Position numbers and translations under genes: made by a program. From Thiomonas sp. FB-6 (GTDB lineage Bacteria > Pseudomonadota > Gammaproteobacteria > Burkholderiales > Burkholderiaceae_C), in contig NZ_KB898472.1 in assembly GCF_000377645.1 (NCBI RefSeq), forward strand, positions 62,001 to 126,000: a DNA stretch of 64,000 nucleotides, read 5' to 3'. This document shows, piece by piece, positions 16,800 to 25,520 of the stretch (position 1 is its first letter; each line of letters begins with the position of its first letter). The notes beneath the pieces were generated by a model that was not told where the DNA came from, made no database searches, and saw only the letters and a list, made by a program, of their open reading frames with translations.

Positions 16800-16800
16800 G

Positions 16801-16848
16801 GACTCGGGCGTGGGATCGGGCGTGGGATCGGGCGTGGGATCGGGCGTG
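16801..16848. repeat. 12-bp tandem repeat upstream of tsaE
   Basis: Four consecutive 12-base units; three are identical (GGATCGGGCGTG) and the first differs at two bases. They lie directly before the chosen tsaE ATG and would encode a PTPD repeat if translation began at 16877. Copy number may vary between strains by slipped replication. Confidence 0.85.
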
Positions 16849-16881
16849 GGACCATGGGGCGCGCGGGTTTCGCGCATTGCG

Positions 16882-16887
16882 TAGCAT
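16882..16887 (+). promoter_or_regulatory. Candidate -10 hexamer 6 bp before queG
   Basis: TAGCAT is followed by six bases and the queG ATG at 16894, with no ribosome-binding site in between. The same hexamer at the same spacing precedes ogt (18058-18063). It matches the -10 consensus at 4/6, and no -35 is evident. Confidence 0.35.
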
Positions 16888-16893
16888 GCCGGC

Positions 16894-18060
16894 ATGGTCA
16901 CCGAGCATGCACCTCCCGCGCCGGCGCGGGGTTTCGACGGCGCGCGGCTGCTGCGCGACATCCGGGAGCACGCGCGGGCGCTGGGATTGTCCCAGATCGC
17001 CGTCAGCGATCTGCAACTGGGCGACACCGAGGCGCACCTGGCGCGCTGGCTGGAGCAGGGCATGCACGGCACCATGGACTACATGGCGCGCCACGGCCTG
17101 GCGCGCGCACGGCCGGCGGAGTTGCTGCCGGGCACCTTGCGCGTGATCACCGCGCGGCTGGACTACCTGCCCGAGCAGGCGCCGGCCGGCTGGCGGGCGC
17201 TGGAATGGCGGCGCCTGGAGCAGCCCGGGCAGGCGGTGGTGTCGCTGTACGCACGCGGCCGCGACTACCACCGCGTGCTGCGCCAGCGCCTGGCCCGCCT
17301 GGCCGAATTCATCGCGCGGCAGGCGCAGCCGCGGGTGTTGCGGGCCTTCACCGATTCCGCGCCGGTACCCGAGGTCGCGCTGGGCGCGCGCTCCGGGCTG
17401 GGATGGAGGGGCAAGCACAGCCTGCTGCTGCACCGAGACGCCGGCTCCATGTTCTTCCTGGGCGAGATCTACACCGACCTGGAACTGCCCGTCGAGGGGC
17501 CGGTGGAGGCCCACTGCGGAAGCTGCACCCGCTGCCTGGACGTGTGCCCCACCCAGGCCATCACCGCGCCCTACGTGGTCGACGCCCGGCGCTGCATTTC
17601 CTACCTCAGCATCGAGCTCGACGGGCCGATTCCCGAAGAGCTGCGCGCGCCCATGGGCAACCGCATCTACGGCTGCGACGACTGCCAGCTGGCCTGCCCG
17701 TGGAACCGCTGGGCGCGGCGCTCGCCGCTGCCCGACTTCCTGCCCCGCAACGGGCTGGATCGCGCCGGCCTGCTGGATCTGTGGGCCTGGGACGAGGCCG
17801 CCTTCGAATCCCGCACCGAGGGCAGCGCGATCCGGCGCATCGGCTACGCGCGCTGGCGCCGCAACCTGGCGGTGGCCCTGGGCAACGCGCGCCGTTCGCT
17901 GCCGGCCGGCGATGCCCTGCAGGGGCCCCTCGAACAGGCCCTGCGGGCCGCGCTGCCCGCGGCCGGCGCCCTGGTGGCCGAGCACCTGCAGTGGGCGCTG
18001 CGCCAGACTCCCGGCGCCGGGCTCCGCGCCGCCGCGCCGCCGGCTCCCTCGACGCCGTAG
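16894..18060 (+). CDS. queG: Epoxyqueuosine reductase QueG
   Basis: 388-residue cobalamin-dependent iron-sulfur enzyme that reduces epoxyqueuosine to queuosine in tRNA, the last step of Q synthesis. The N-terminal half carries the DUF1730 cobalamin-binding region with MDYMARH and SLYARGRDYH. The two 4Fe-4S clusters are bound by CGSCTRCLDVCPTQA (about residues 207-221) and GCDDCQLACPWN (about 260-270). Length fits the family. The gene is divergent from tsaE and followed by ogt. Another Q-pathway gene, queF, is at 45.2 kb. Confidence 0.95.
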   Translation: MVTEHAPPAPARGFDGARLLRDIREHARALGLSQIAVSDLQLGDTEAHLARWLEQGMHGTMDYMARHGLARARPAELLPGTLRVITARLDYLPEQAPAGWRALEWRRLEQPGQAVVSLYARGRDYHRVLRQRLARLAEFIARQAQPRVLRAFTDSAPVPEVALGARSGLGWRGKHSLLLHRDAGSMFFLGEIYTDLELPVEGPVEAHCGSCTRCLDVCPTQAITAPYVVDARRCISYLSIELDGPIPEELRAPMGNRIYGCDDCQLACPWNRWARRSPLPDFLPRNGLDRAGLLDLWAWDEAAFESRTEGSAIRRIGYARWRRNLAVALGNARRSLPAGDALQGPLEQALRAALPAAGALVAEHLQWALRQTPGAGLRAAAPPAPSTP

Positions 18061-18063
18061 CAT
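18058..18063 (+). promoter_or_regulatory. Candidate -10 hexamer overlapping the queG stop
   Basis: TAGCAT includes the queG stop codon TAG and lies 6 bp before the ogt ATG. It repeats exactly the hexamer and spacing seen before queG. Function is inferred from that recurrence only. Confidence 0.3.
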
Positions 18064-18069
18064 GTGGTC

Positions 18070-18615
18070 ATGAAGCCTGCGGGAGACCTTGCACGAAGGC
18101 CCGGCGCGCCGTGGGATGCGGTGCTGCAGCTGCCTTTCGGCCGCCTGGGCGTGCATTGCACCGAGCACGAGCTGCTCTACACCGAATACCTGGTCGGTGA
18201 GGCCGCGCGCACGCCAGCGACGGCGCCGGGCAGCGCCTTGTTGCGTGAAGTGCAGGCCCAACTGCTGGCCTATTGCCGCGATCCGGGTTTCCGTCCGGAA
18301 CTCCCGCTGGCCGCGCGCGGCACCGCGTTCCAGCGCCGGGTGTGGGCCGCGATGTGCGAGATCCCGGCCGGACGCACGCGTAGCTACGGCGACGTGGCGC
18401 GCGAACTGGGCAGCGCGGCGCGCGCGGTGGGCCAGGCCTGCGGCGCCAACCCCTTCGCGCCGCTGGTTCCCTGCCACCGCGTGGTCGGCGGCGCCGGGCT
18501 GGGCGGCTTCGCCCACTCCAGCGACGAGGGCGGCGAACTGCTGGGCATCAAGCGCTGGCTGCTGCGCCACGAGGGGGCGCTGCCCGCGGGCGCGCCGGGG
18601 CTGTTCGATGCCTGA
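18070..18615 (+). CDS. ogt: Methylated-DNA--protein-cysteine methyltransferase (Ogt/Ada C-domain)
   Basis: 181-residue suicide repair protein that removes alkyl groups from O6-alkylguanine to its own cysteine. It has the active-site motif VPCHRVVG near residue 135, the helix-turn-helix RSYGDVARELGSAARAVGQACGANP with the arginine finger, and the LLGIKRWLLRHEG C-terminal helix. It starts at ATG 18070; a GTG at 18064 is possible but adds only two residues. Its last 8 bases overlap xerD, so the two are coupled. It lies 9 bp after queG. Confidence 0.93.
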   Translation: MKPAGDLARRPGAPWDAVLQLPFGRLGVHCTEHELLYTEYLVGEAARTPATAPGSALLREVQAQLLAYCRDPGFRPELPLAARGTAFQRRVWAAMCEIPAGRTRSYGDVARELGSAARAVGQACGANPFAPLVPCHRVVGGAGLGGFAHSSDEGGELLGIKRWLLRHEGALPAGAPGLFDA

Positions 18616-19606
18616 AATCCAGACCGCGCCGGCGGCGCCCGCGCGCCGCGGGCGGGTGCGCGCCAGCGATGCCTGGCCTCCCGTGCGAGTGGCCTGCCAG
18701 GGCGCCATCGACGCCTTTTGCGACGCGCTGTGGCTGGAACAGGGCCTGGCCGCGAACACGCTGGCCGCCTACCGCACCGACCTGGGCCTGTTCGCACGCT
18801 GGCTGGCTTCGGGCGGGCGTGCCGCGCTGGACCAGGCGGCCGAGGCCGACGTCATGGCCTACCTGGCCGCGCGTTTCGCCGGCAGCAAGGCCAGCGCCTC
18901 GAACCGGCGCCTGGTGGCGCTGCGACGTTTTTTCGCGTGGCTCGTGCGCGAGGGCCGCAGGGACGACGACCCCACGCTGAAGCTCGAACGCGCGCGCCAG
19001 CCGGCGCGCCGGCCGTCGACCCTCAGCGAGGCTCAGGTGGAGGCCCTGCTGGCTGCGCCCCGGCTGGATGATCCTCTCGGACTGCGCGACCGAGCCATGC
19101 TCGAACTGCTGTACGCCAGCGGCTTGCGGGTCAGCGAGTTGGTGGGGCTGCGCATCGCCGACCTCAGCCTGGACGAGGGCGTGGTGCGGGTGCTGCGCGG
19201 CAAGGGCGGCAAGGACCGCCTGGTGCCCTTCGGCGAGCAGGCCTCGGAATGGTTGCGCCGCTACCTGGGCGAGGCGCGCGGCGAACTGCTGCACGGCGCG
19301 CCCAGCGATTTCGTGTTCGTCACCGCGCGCAGCGCCGGGCGCGGGCGCGGCGCCAGCGTGGGCATGACCCGGCAGATGTTCTGGACCCGCCTGCGCGCGC
19401 TGGCGCAGCGCGCCGGCATCGACGCTCCGCTGTCGCCGCACACCCTGCGCCACGCCTTCGCCACGCACCTGCTGGACCATGGCGCCGACCTGCGCGTGGT
19501 GCAACTGCTGCTGGGCCACGCCGATATCTCCACCACCCAGATCTACACCCACGTGGCGCGCGAGCGCCTGCGCCAGCTGCACGCGCGCCACCATCCGCGC
19601 GCCTGA
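18608..19606 (+). CDS. xerD: Tyrosine recombinase XerD
   Basis: 332-residue site-specific recombinase that, with XerC and FtsK, resolves chromosome dimers at dif. The N-terminal SAM-like core-binding domain has the LAANTLAAYRTDLGLFARWL segment. The C-terminal catalytic domain has R in SGLRVSEL, K in GKGGKDRLVP, HxxR in PHTLRHAFATHLL, and H and the nucleophile Y in LLGHADISTTQIYTHV. It is about 35 residues longer than E. coli XerD, owing to an Ala/Arg-rich N-terminal tail. Single copy and no flanking mobile features, so it is a housekeeping Xer rather than an integrase. XerC versus XerD is judged from overall similarity and is not certain. Confidence 0.88.
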   Translation: MPEIQTAPAAPARRGRVRASDAWPPVRVACQGAIDAFCDALWLEQGLAANTLAAYRTDLGLFARWLASGGRAALDQAAEADVMAYLAARFAGSKASASNRRLVALRRFFAWLVREGRRDDDPTLKLERARQPARRPSTLSEAQVEALLAAPRLDDPLGLRDRAMLELLYASGLRVSELVGLRIADLSLDEGVVRVLRGKGGKDRLVPFGEQASEWLRRYLGEARGELLHGAPSDFVFVTARSAGRGRGASVGMTRQMFWTRLRALAQRAGIDAPLSPHTLRHAFATHLLDHGADLRVVQLLLGHADISTTQIYTHVARERLRQLHARHHPRA

Positions 19607-19665
19607 GCGGACGGCGGGCGCAGGCGGGCATCCGCGGATTTCCCAACCTGGACCCCGAGGCCCCG

Positions 19666-20268
19666 ATGTTCCCCCAGCACGATTTCTGGTCCACCCTGAT
19701 CCTGCTGCTGCTGATCCTGGACCCCTTCGGCAACATGCCGGTGTTCCTGGCCGTCACGCACCAGCTGGAGCCGCGCCGCCGCGTGTGGGTCACCCTGCGC
19801 GAAAGCCTGATCGCCTACCTCGTGCTGCTGGCCTTCATGGCCGGCGGCCGCGGCTTCCTGGAACTGCTGGGACTGCGGCAGGCCTCGCTGGAGGTGGCCG
19901 GCGGCGTGATCCTGCTGCTGGTGGCGATCAAGATGATCTTCTCCGGCTCCGAGACCATGTTCGGCCAGAGCCAGCAGCGCGAGCCGCTGATCTTCCCGCT
20001 GGCCGTGCCGCTGCTGGCCGGCCCCTCGGCGCTGGCCGCGGTGCTGCTGCTGAGCTCGGCCAACCCCGGTGCCGTGGTGCTGCGCGTGGGGGCGCTGACC
20101 GCGGCCATGGGCATCACCGCCGGGCTGCTCCTGCTGGCCGAGCAGATGTTCCAGCGCCTGGGCGACGCCGTGATGCGCGCGGCCGAGAAACTCATGGGCC
20201 TGATCGTCTCGGCCATCGCGGTGAACATGCTGCTGGAAGGCGTGCGCAGCTATTTCCAGATGCGCTGA
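19666..20268 (+). CDS. MarC family integral membrane protein
   Basis: 200-residue inner-membrane protein of the MarC/YchE/YhgN (UPF0056) family. It has six predicted hydrophobic segments with the family signatures ILDPFGNMPVFLAVT near the N-terminus and PLAVPLLAGPSALAAVLLL in the middle. MarC proteins were once linked to multiple antibiotic resistance, but that role has been withdrawn and the function is unknown. ATG 19666 is preceded by a GAGG ribosome-binding site. It follows xerD by 59 bp and faces the GloVer gene. Confidence 0.9.
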   Translation: MFPQHDFWSTLILLLLILDPFGNMPVFLAVTHQLEPRRRVWVTLRESLIAYLVLLAFMAGGRGFLELLGLRQASLEVAGGVILLLVAIKMIFSGSETMFGQSQQREPLIFPLAVPLLAGPSALAAVLLLSSANPGAVVLRVGALTAAMGITAGLLLLAEQMFQRLGDAVMRAAEKLMGLIVSAIAVNMLLEGVRSYFQMR

Positions 20269-20305
20269 CCCACGGAGGCGCCCGCGGCACCTTGAGCAGC
20301 ACGGC

Positions 20306-21508
20306 TCAGCAGGCCTCGAACACCCCGCCCGCGTCGTGCTGGCCGCCGTAGGGCGCGCTTCCGTAGATGCGCCCGTCGGGGCTCAGCACCAGCTGGCCCG
20401 AAGGCACCGAGACGTCGGCGGCGCCGAAGGCGTGCAGCAGCGTGACGCCTCCGGCTGCGTCCAGCGCCAGCAGGGCCCCGTCGCCATGCATGGAACCCAG
20501 GCTGGTCGTGAACAGCAGGCGGCCTCGCGCGTCCTGCACCGGCGCCGACAACGGTGCCGTTCCGTGCGCGGTCTGGCGCAGCTCGAGCAGCAGGCGTGGC
20601 TTGCCGTCCGGCGCGGCCGCGAACACACAGCCCGCGTTGGCGGGGCCGCCGGCATAGGCGGTGCCGAGCAGGCTGCCGTCCCGGGCCCGCGCCAGGCCGG
20701 CCGAGGGCAGCTTGCAGGAGGAGAACTCGCGCAGCGAGAACAGCACATGTTCCTGCGCGTCGCGCGGCGAGTACCCGAACACACCCCCGGAATCGAGCGC
20801 GCCGCCGTAGGCGCCGGTGCCCAGGATGGTGTCGTCCCCGGCCTGCACCAGGGGCCCCGAGGGTTGGCGCAGGTCGCCGGGGGCGCCGAACTCATGCAGC
20901 CCTTCGAAGACGCCCGCCGGCGTGATGCGGAATAGCACCCCTTGATCGTGGCGGCCGCCCTGGAGCGTGGTGCCGTACAGCGCGCCATCGCGCGCCTCCA
21001 GCAGGGGCGCGTCGGGGTGGGCTCCATCGGCGCCGGAGAAGACGTGCAGCAGGCTGGCCTCGCCCGAGGCCTCCAGGCGGTAGACCACGCCCTTGCCGTG
21101 AAGGCCGCCGAGCTGGGTGGTGCCGTACAGCCGGCCGTCGCCCGCCAGGGTCGGCGCGGTGGTGGGATCGGCGCCGTCGGCGGCGCCGCCGGCGAAGTCG
21201 TGCACGATGGTCTCGCTGCCATCGAGCGCCAGGTCGAACACCGCACCATAGCCGGCGCTGCCGCCGCCGGTGGTCACACCCAGCAGGTGGCCGCGGGCGT
21301 CCAGCAGCAGGCCGTCGCCAGGGCGCGTGCCGTCCGCACCGTCGGGCACGAAGGCATGCACGACGCGCAGGCCGCAGGCGGCCGGGTCGGAGGCGGCGTG
21401 GGCCGGGACGGCGGCAAGCAGCGAGCACGCGAGCAGCGCGCCGGGCAGGGTCGGGGCCCGCGCGGCGCGCAAGGCGGCGAGCATCGTGGTGAAAGGGCGG
21501 CAGGCCAT
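20306..21508 (-). CDS. Exported seven-repeat GloVer (TIGR03803-like) protein
   Basis: 400-residue protein with a Sec signal peptide (hydrophobic segment ending PAHAA near residue 40). The mature part is built of seven repeats of about 50 residues, each with a core like YGTTxxGGxxGxGVVF followed by a strand like LLHVF. Examples are YGTTQLGGLHGKGVVY, YGTTLQGGRHDQGVLF and YGSAPYGGQHDAGGVF. This matches the Gloeobacter/Verrucomicrobia (GloVer) tandem repeat family and suggests a seven-bladed beta-propeller in the periplasm or outside the cell. Function is unknown. No sorting anchor follows the last repeat, which ends at FEAC, leaving a C-terminal cysteine. A GGAG site precedes ATG 21508. The flanking genes do not suggest a pathway. 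Confidence 0.78.
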   Translation of the reverse strand: MACRPFTTMLAALRAARAPTLPGALLACSLLAAVPAHAASDPAACGLRVVHAFVPDGADGTRPGDGLLLDARGHLLGVTTGGGSAGYGAVFDLALDGSETIVHDFAGGAADGADPTTAPTLAGDGRLYGTTQLGGLHGKGVVYRLEASGEASLLHVFSGADGAHPDAPLLEARDGALYGTTLQGGRHDQGVLFRITPAGVFEGLHEFGAPGDLRQPSGPLVQAGDDTILGTGAYGGALDSGGVFGYSPRDAQEHVLFSLREFSSCKLPSAGLARARDGSLLGTAYAGGPANAGCVFAAAPDGKPRLLLELRQTAHGTAPLSAPVQDARGRLLFTTSLGSMHGDGALLALDAAGGVTLLHAFGAADVSVPSGQLVLSPDGRIYGSAPYGGQHDAGGVFEAC

Positions 21509-21571
21509 GACGAGGGCTCCAGGCAGGAAGGGCGGGCGCCCTCAGCTGATGCGGCCGGGCACCCGGATCAC

Positions 21572-21635
21572 GGCGCCCATGGCGCCGCGCCGTTCGCATC
21601 TGATCACGCCACCGCGGCGGCGCGCAGGCGCCGCC
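21572..21635. other. Two hairpins between qmcA-type gene and GloVer gene
   Basis: The 156-bp gap holds GGCGCC-CAT-GGCGCC (21572-21586) and GGCGGCGC-GCAG-GCGCCGCC (21616-21635, 8-bp perfect stem). The latter lies 30 bp beyond the qmcA-type stop and could end the nfeD-qmcA transcript, though no T-run follows. The remainder has no recognisable promoter. Confidence 0.4.
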
Positions 21636-21664
21636 ATCAAGCCCCTGCGGGGCCCAGGGAGGGC

Positions 21665-22597
21665 TCAGCGCGCCGCGCGCTCGGCGGGGCCGGCGGCGGT
21701 GCCCTTCCACACCGCCATCGCCGAGGCGATCAGGCCGGCCGCCTGGCTCATGTCGCCGGGGACCACCAGCGTGGTGCTGGTCTTGGCCAGACGCCCGTAG
21801 GCCTCCAGCGCCTGCTGGGCCACCTTGAGCTGCACCGCGTCGCTGCCGCCGGGCTGGCCGATGGCCTGGGCCACCAGTTCGATGGCGTGCGCGGTGGCCG
21901 CGGCCACCGCCTCGATGGCCGCCGACTCGCCCTGGGCGCGGTTGATGGCCGCCTGGCGTTCGCCCTCGGAGCGCTCGATCGCGGCCTGGCGCTCGCCCTC
22001 GGCCTGGTTGATCTGCTGCTGGCGCGCGCCCTCGGAGGTCGCGATCACCGCGCGCTTCTCGCGCTCGGCCGTGATCTGGCGCTGCATCGCGTGCAGGATC
22101 TCGGCCGGCGGAGTCAGGTCCTTGATCTCGTAGCGCAGCACCTTGACGCCCCAGTTGGCCGCGGCCTCGTCCAGCGCCGAGACCACGCTGTGGTTGATGA
22201 AGTCGCGCTCCTCGAAGGTCTTGTCCAGTTCCAGTCGGCCGATCACCGAGCGCAGCGTGGTCTGCGCCAGTTGTGAGATGGCGATCACGTAGTTCGACGA
22301 GCCGTAGCTGGCACGCATCGGGTCGGTGACCTGGAAATACAGGATGCCGTCCACCGTCAGCTGGGTGTTGTCGCGGGTGATGCACACCTGGCTGGCGATG
22401 TCCAACGGCACCTCCTTGAGCATGTGCCGGTAGGCCACGCGATCGATGAAGGGCACGATCAGGCTCAGCCCGGGGGCCAGCGTGCGGTCGTACTTGCCCA
22501 GGCGCTCGACCACCCAGGCATGCTGCTGCGGCACCACCTTGATGCCGCGGGAGGCCACCAGCACGGCGATGACCACGAGGATGACGGCGAATTCCAT
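21665..22597 (-). CDS. SPFH/stomatin-like membrane protease regulator (QmcA family)
   Basis: 310-residue membrane-anchored SPFH-domain protein, stomatin/paraslipin type. It has an N-terminal transmembrane helix (EFAVILVVIAVLVAS), the SPFH core beginning VVPQQHAWVVERLGKYDRTLAPG and RSVIGRLELDKTFEERDFIN. A Glu/Ala/Gln-rich coiled coil then contains direct repeats of EGERQAAI, and the C-terminus forms the oligomerisation segment. Family members scaffold membrane microdomains and bind FtsH-type proteases. It lies 14 bp downstream of an NfeD-like gene; the SPFH-NfeD pair is a very common two-gene operon. Confidence 0.93.
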   Translation of the reverse strand: MEFAVILVVIAVLVASRGIKVVPQQHAWVVERLGKYDRTLAPGLSLIVPFIDRVAYRHMLKEVPLDIASQVCITRDNTQLTVDGILYFQVTDPMRASYGSSNYVIAISQLAQTTLRSVIGRLELDKTFEERDFINHSVVSALDEAAANWGVKVLRYEIKDLTPPAEILHAMQRQITAEREKRAVIATSEGARQQQINQAEGERQAAIERSEGERQAAINRAQGESAAIEAVAAATAHAIELVAQAIGQPGGSDAVQLKVAQQALEAYGRLAKTSTTLVVPGDMSQAAGLIASAMAVWKGTAAGPAERAAR

Positions 22598-22611
22598 GAC
22601 GGGCTCCGGGT

Positions 22612-23058
22612 TCAGGAATGGGGGGAGGGGGCCTGGTCCAGCGCGTCCAGCACCAGGGTGTTGGCGTCGACGGCGGCGATGCGGAAGCGCCCGGGCAGCG
22701 CGCGGCCGCGCCCCAGGCGCGCCTGCCAATCGGTGCCGCGCCAGCGCACGCGCGCGTTGCCGTTGTCGTCCCAGCGCTCGACCTCGAGCACCGAGCCGAT
22801 GTCCAGGTTCAGGTCGCGGTTGGTCTGGGTGGAGCGGCGCGGCTGGCGCCGCCGGAGCCCGTACAGGGCGGCGACCGCCCCGAGGCCCACCAGCGCGGCC
22901 GCGCTCCATTGCAGCGCCGGCTCCAGGCCCAGGTGGGCGGCCAGGGCGGCGGCGGCGGCTCCCACGGCGAGCATCAGCAGGTAAAAGCTGCCGCTGCCCA
23001 GTTCCAGGGCGACCAGCACGGCGGCGGCGATCCACCATTGCAGCGGGGTGCTCGGCAT
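22612..23058 (-). CDS. NfeD-like membrane protein
   Basis: 148-residue short NfeD (NfeD1b type, YbbK partner of QmcA). It has two or three N-terminal transmembrane helices (WWIAAAVLVALELGSGSFYLL and the following Ala-rich segments). A C-terminal OB-fold domain has GSVLEVERWDDNGNARVRWRGTDW and AVDANTLVL. It is thought to assist the SPFH partner encoded downstream. The first gene of the two-gene minus-strand operon, it is divergent from the decarboxylase gene. A TATGAT hexamer at 23089-23094 on the minus strand, about 30 bp before the ATG, is a candidate -10. Confidence 0.9.
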   Translation of the reverse strand: MPSTPLQWWIAAAVLVALELGSGSFYLLMLAVGAAAAALAAHLGLEPALQWSAAALVGLGAVAALYGLRRRQPRRSTQTNRDLNLDIGSVLEVERWDDNGNARVRWRGTDWQARLGRGRALPGRFRIAAVDANTLVLDALDQAPSPHS

Positions 23059-23152
23059 GGCGTGTAGGTGGGTGGCTTCGACTCCCGCATCATAGACAAG
23101 AGCGAGGACGCGCGCGCGCGAAGGGTGGGCCGGCCGCACCCCGGCTGCTCTA

Positions 23153-23158
23153 CACTTG
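23153..23158 (+). promoter_or_regulatory. Candidate -10 for the decarboxylase gene
   Basis: TACACT (4/6 to the -10 consensus) lies 47 bp before the ATG in the 147-bp divergent region shared with nfeD. No reliable -35 is seen. Confidence 0.3.
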
Positions 23159-23205
23159 CGCGCGCAGGCCCGGTGGCGGGCCCCTGGCCACGGCACGGCA
23201 CCCCC

Positions 23206-25473
23206 ATGCGCTTCAATTTTCCCATCGTCATCATCGACGAGGACTTCCGCTCCGAGAACAACTCGGGCCTGGGCATCCGCGCGCTCGCCGCGGCCATCGA
23301 GGCCGAGGGCAGCGAGGTGCTGGGCGTGACCAGTTTCGGCGACCTGGCCAGTTTCGCGCAGCAGCAGTCGCGCGCCAGCGCCTTCATCCTGTCCATCGAC
23401 GACGAGGAGTTCGCGTCGGTCGAGGCCGGCGAGGAAGCGCCGGTGATCAAGACCCTGCGTCAGTTCATCGGCGAGATCCGCTTCCGCAACGCCGAGATCC
23501 CGATCTACCTGTACGGCGAGACCCGCACCTCGCGCCACATCCCGAACGACATCCTGCGCGAACTGCACGGCTTCATCCACATGTTCGAGGACACGCCGGA
23601 GTTCGTCGCCCGGCACATCATCCGCGAGGCCAAGGCCTACCTGGATTCGCTGGCCCCGCCGTTCTTCCGCGCGCTCGTGGGCTACGCGGCCGACGGTTCC
23701 TACTCCTGGCACTGCCCCGGACACTCCGGCGGCGTGGCCTTCCTGAAAAGCCCCGTCGGGCAGATGTTCCACCAGTTCTTCGGCGAGAACCTGCTGCGTG
23801 CCGACGTGTGCAACGCGGTGGACGAACTCGGCCAGCTGCTGGACCACACCGGGCCGGTGGCGGCCTCCGAGCGCAACGCCGCGCGTATCTTCCACGCCGA
23901 CCACCTGTTCTTCGTCACCAACGGCACCTCCACCTCCAACAAGATGGTGTGGCACTCCACGGTGGCTCCGGGCGACGTGGTGGTGGTGGACCGCAACTGC
24001 CACAAGAGCGTGCTGCACGCCATCATCATGACCGGGGCGCTGCCGGTGTTCCTCACACCCACGCGCAACCACTACGGCATCATCGGCCCCATCGCGCGCG
24101 AGGAGTTCCAGCGCGAGAACATCGAACGCAAGATCGCCGCCAACCCGCTGACCGCGCACCTGGCCGGCAAGGTCAAGCCGCGGGTGCTCACCATCACGCA
24201 GTCCACCTACGACGGCGTGCTGTACAACGTCGACACCATCAAGCAGATGCTCGACGGCTACATCGACACCCTGCACTTCGACGAGGCCTGGCTGCCCCAC
24301 GCCACCTTCCACCCCTTCTACGCCGGCATGCATGCCATCGGGGAGGGCAGGCCGCGCACCCGCGAGTCCATGGTGTTCTCCACCCAGTCCACGCACAAGC
24401 TGCTGGCCGGGCTGAGCCAGGCCTCGCAGATCCTGGTGCAGGACTCGCAGACCCGCAGCCTCGACCGGCCCCGCTTCAACGAGGCCTACCTGATGCATTC
24501 GTCGACCTCGCCCCAGTACGCCATCATCGCCTCCTGCGACGTGGCCGCGGCGATGATGGAGCCCCCCGGGGGCACCGCGCTGGTGGAGGAGAGCATCGTC
24601 GAGGCGCTCAACTTCCGCCGAGCCATGCGCAAGGTGGCCGAGGAGTTCGGGCACGACTGGTGGTTCCGCGTGTGGGGCCCGGAGGAGGAACTGGCGCCCG
24701 AGGGCATCGGCGCGCGCGAGGACTGGATGCTGGGCAGCAGCCACGACTGGCACGGTTTCGGCGAGCTGGCCCCCGGCTTCAACATGCTCGACCCGATCAA
24801 GGCCACGGTGATCACCCCGGGGCTGGACCTGCACGGCAACTTCGCCGCCACCGGCATCCCCGCGGCGGTGGTCACCAAGTACCTGGCCGAGCACGGCGTG
24901 ATCGTGGAGAAGACGGGGCTGTACAGCTTTTTCATCATGTTCACCATCGGCATCACCAAGGGCCGCTGGAACACCCTGCTGACCGCGCTGCAGCAGTTCA
25001 AGGACGACTACGACCGCAACCAGCCGCTGTGGCGCATCCTGCCCGAGTTCGTCGCCCAGCATCCCATGTACGAGCGCGTGGGCCTGCGCGACCTGTGCCA
25101 GCGCATCCACACCGCCTACCAGGGCAACGACGTCGCGCGCCTGACCACCGAGATGTACCTGTCGAGCCTGCAGCCGGCGATGACTCCCACCGAGGCCTAC
25201 GCGCGCATGGCCCACCGCGACATCGAGCGCGTGGACATCGACGAGTTGGAAGGGCGCATCACCACGGCGCTGCTGACCCCCTACCCGCCGGGCATCCCGC
25301 TGCTCATTCCCGGCGAGCGCTTCAACGCCAAGATCGTGCGCTACCTGCAGTTCGCGCGCGAGTTCAACCGCCAGTTCCCCGGCTTCGCCACCGACATTCA
25401 CGGCCTGGTCGAGGAAGAGGACGCCGACGGCCGCAAGCGCTACTGCATCGACTGCGTGCGCACGGCGCGTTGA
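23206..25473 (+). CDS. Orn/Lys/Arg PLP-dependent decarboxylase
   Basis: 755-residue fold-III PLP decarboxylase of the bacterial ornithine/lysine/arginine group. An N-terminal wing (response-regulator-like) domain starts FNFPIVIIDEDFRSENNSGLG. The PLP core has HCPGHSGG, FFVTNGTSTSNKMVWHS, the aspartate in LHFDEAWLPHA, and the Schiff-base lysine in STHKLLAGLSQAS at residue 398. The C-terminal domain ends around FATDIHGL. The reaction yields CO2 plus putrescine, cadaverine or agmatine; I cannot assign the substrate from sequence. Ornithine or lysine is most likely by resemblance to other Burkholderiales. It stands alone, divergent from nfeD. Confidence 0.93.
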   Translation: MRFNFPIVIIDEDFRSENNSGLGIRALAAAIEAEGSEVLGVTSFGDLASFAQQQSRASAFILSIDDEEFASVEAGEEAPVIKTLRQFIGEIRFRNAEIPIYLYGETRTSRHIPNDILRELHGFIHMFEDTPEFVARHIIREAKAYLDSLAPPFFRALVGYAADGSYSWHCPGHSGGVAFLKSPVGQMFHQFFGENLLRADVCNAVDELGQLLDHTGPVAASERNAARIFHADHLFFVTNGTSTSNKMVWHSTVAPGDVVVVDRNCHKSVLHAIIMTGALPVFLTPTRNHYGIIGPIAREEFQRENIERKIAANPLTAHLAGKVKPRVLTITQSTYDGVLYNVDTIKQMLDGYIDTLHFDEAWLPHATFHPFYAGMHAIGEGRPRTRESMVFSTQSTHKLLAGLSQASQILVQDSQTRSLDRPRFNEAYLMHSSTSPQYAIIASCDVAAAMMEPPGGTALVEESIVEALNFRRAMRKVAEEFGHDWWFRVWGPEEELAPEGIGAREDWMLGSSHDWHGFGELAPGFNMLDPIKATVITPGLDLHGNFAATGIPAAVVTKYLAEHGVIVEKTGLYSFFIMFTIGITKGRWNTLLTALQQFKDDYDRNQPLWRILPEFVAQHPMYERVGLRDLCQRIHTAYQGNDVARLTTEMYLSSLQPAMTPTEAYARMAHRDIERVDIDELEGRITTALLTPYPPGIPLLIPGERFNAKIVRYLQFAREFNRQFPGFATDIHGLVEEEDADGRKRYCIDCVRTAR

Positions 25474-25520
25474 ATCTTGGATGATTTCTTGCGTTTTCCA
25501 TCCCACCGGCCGCTACTTCT

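Noticed and set aside
18608-19606. Integrase of a mobile element
   Set aside because: Full-length housekeeping Xer recombinase, no attachment repeats, no cargo or tRNA target nearby, and coupled to ogt.
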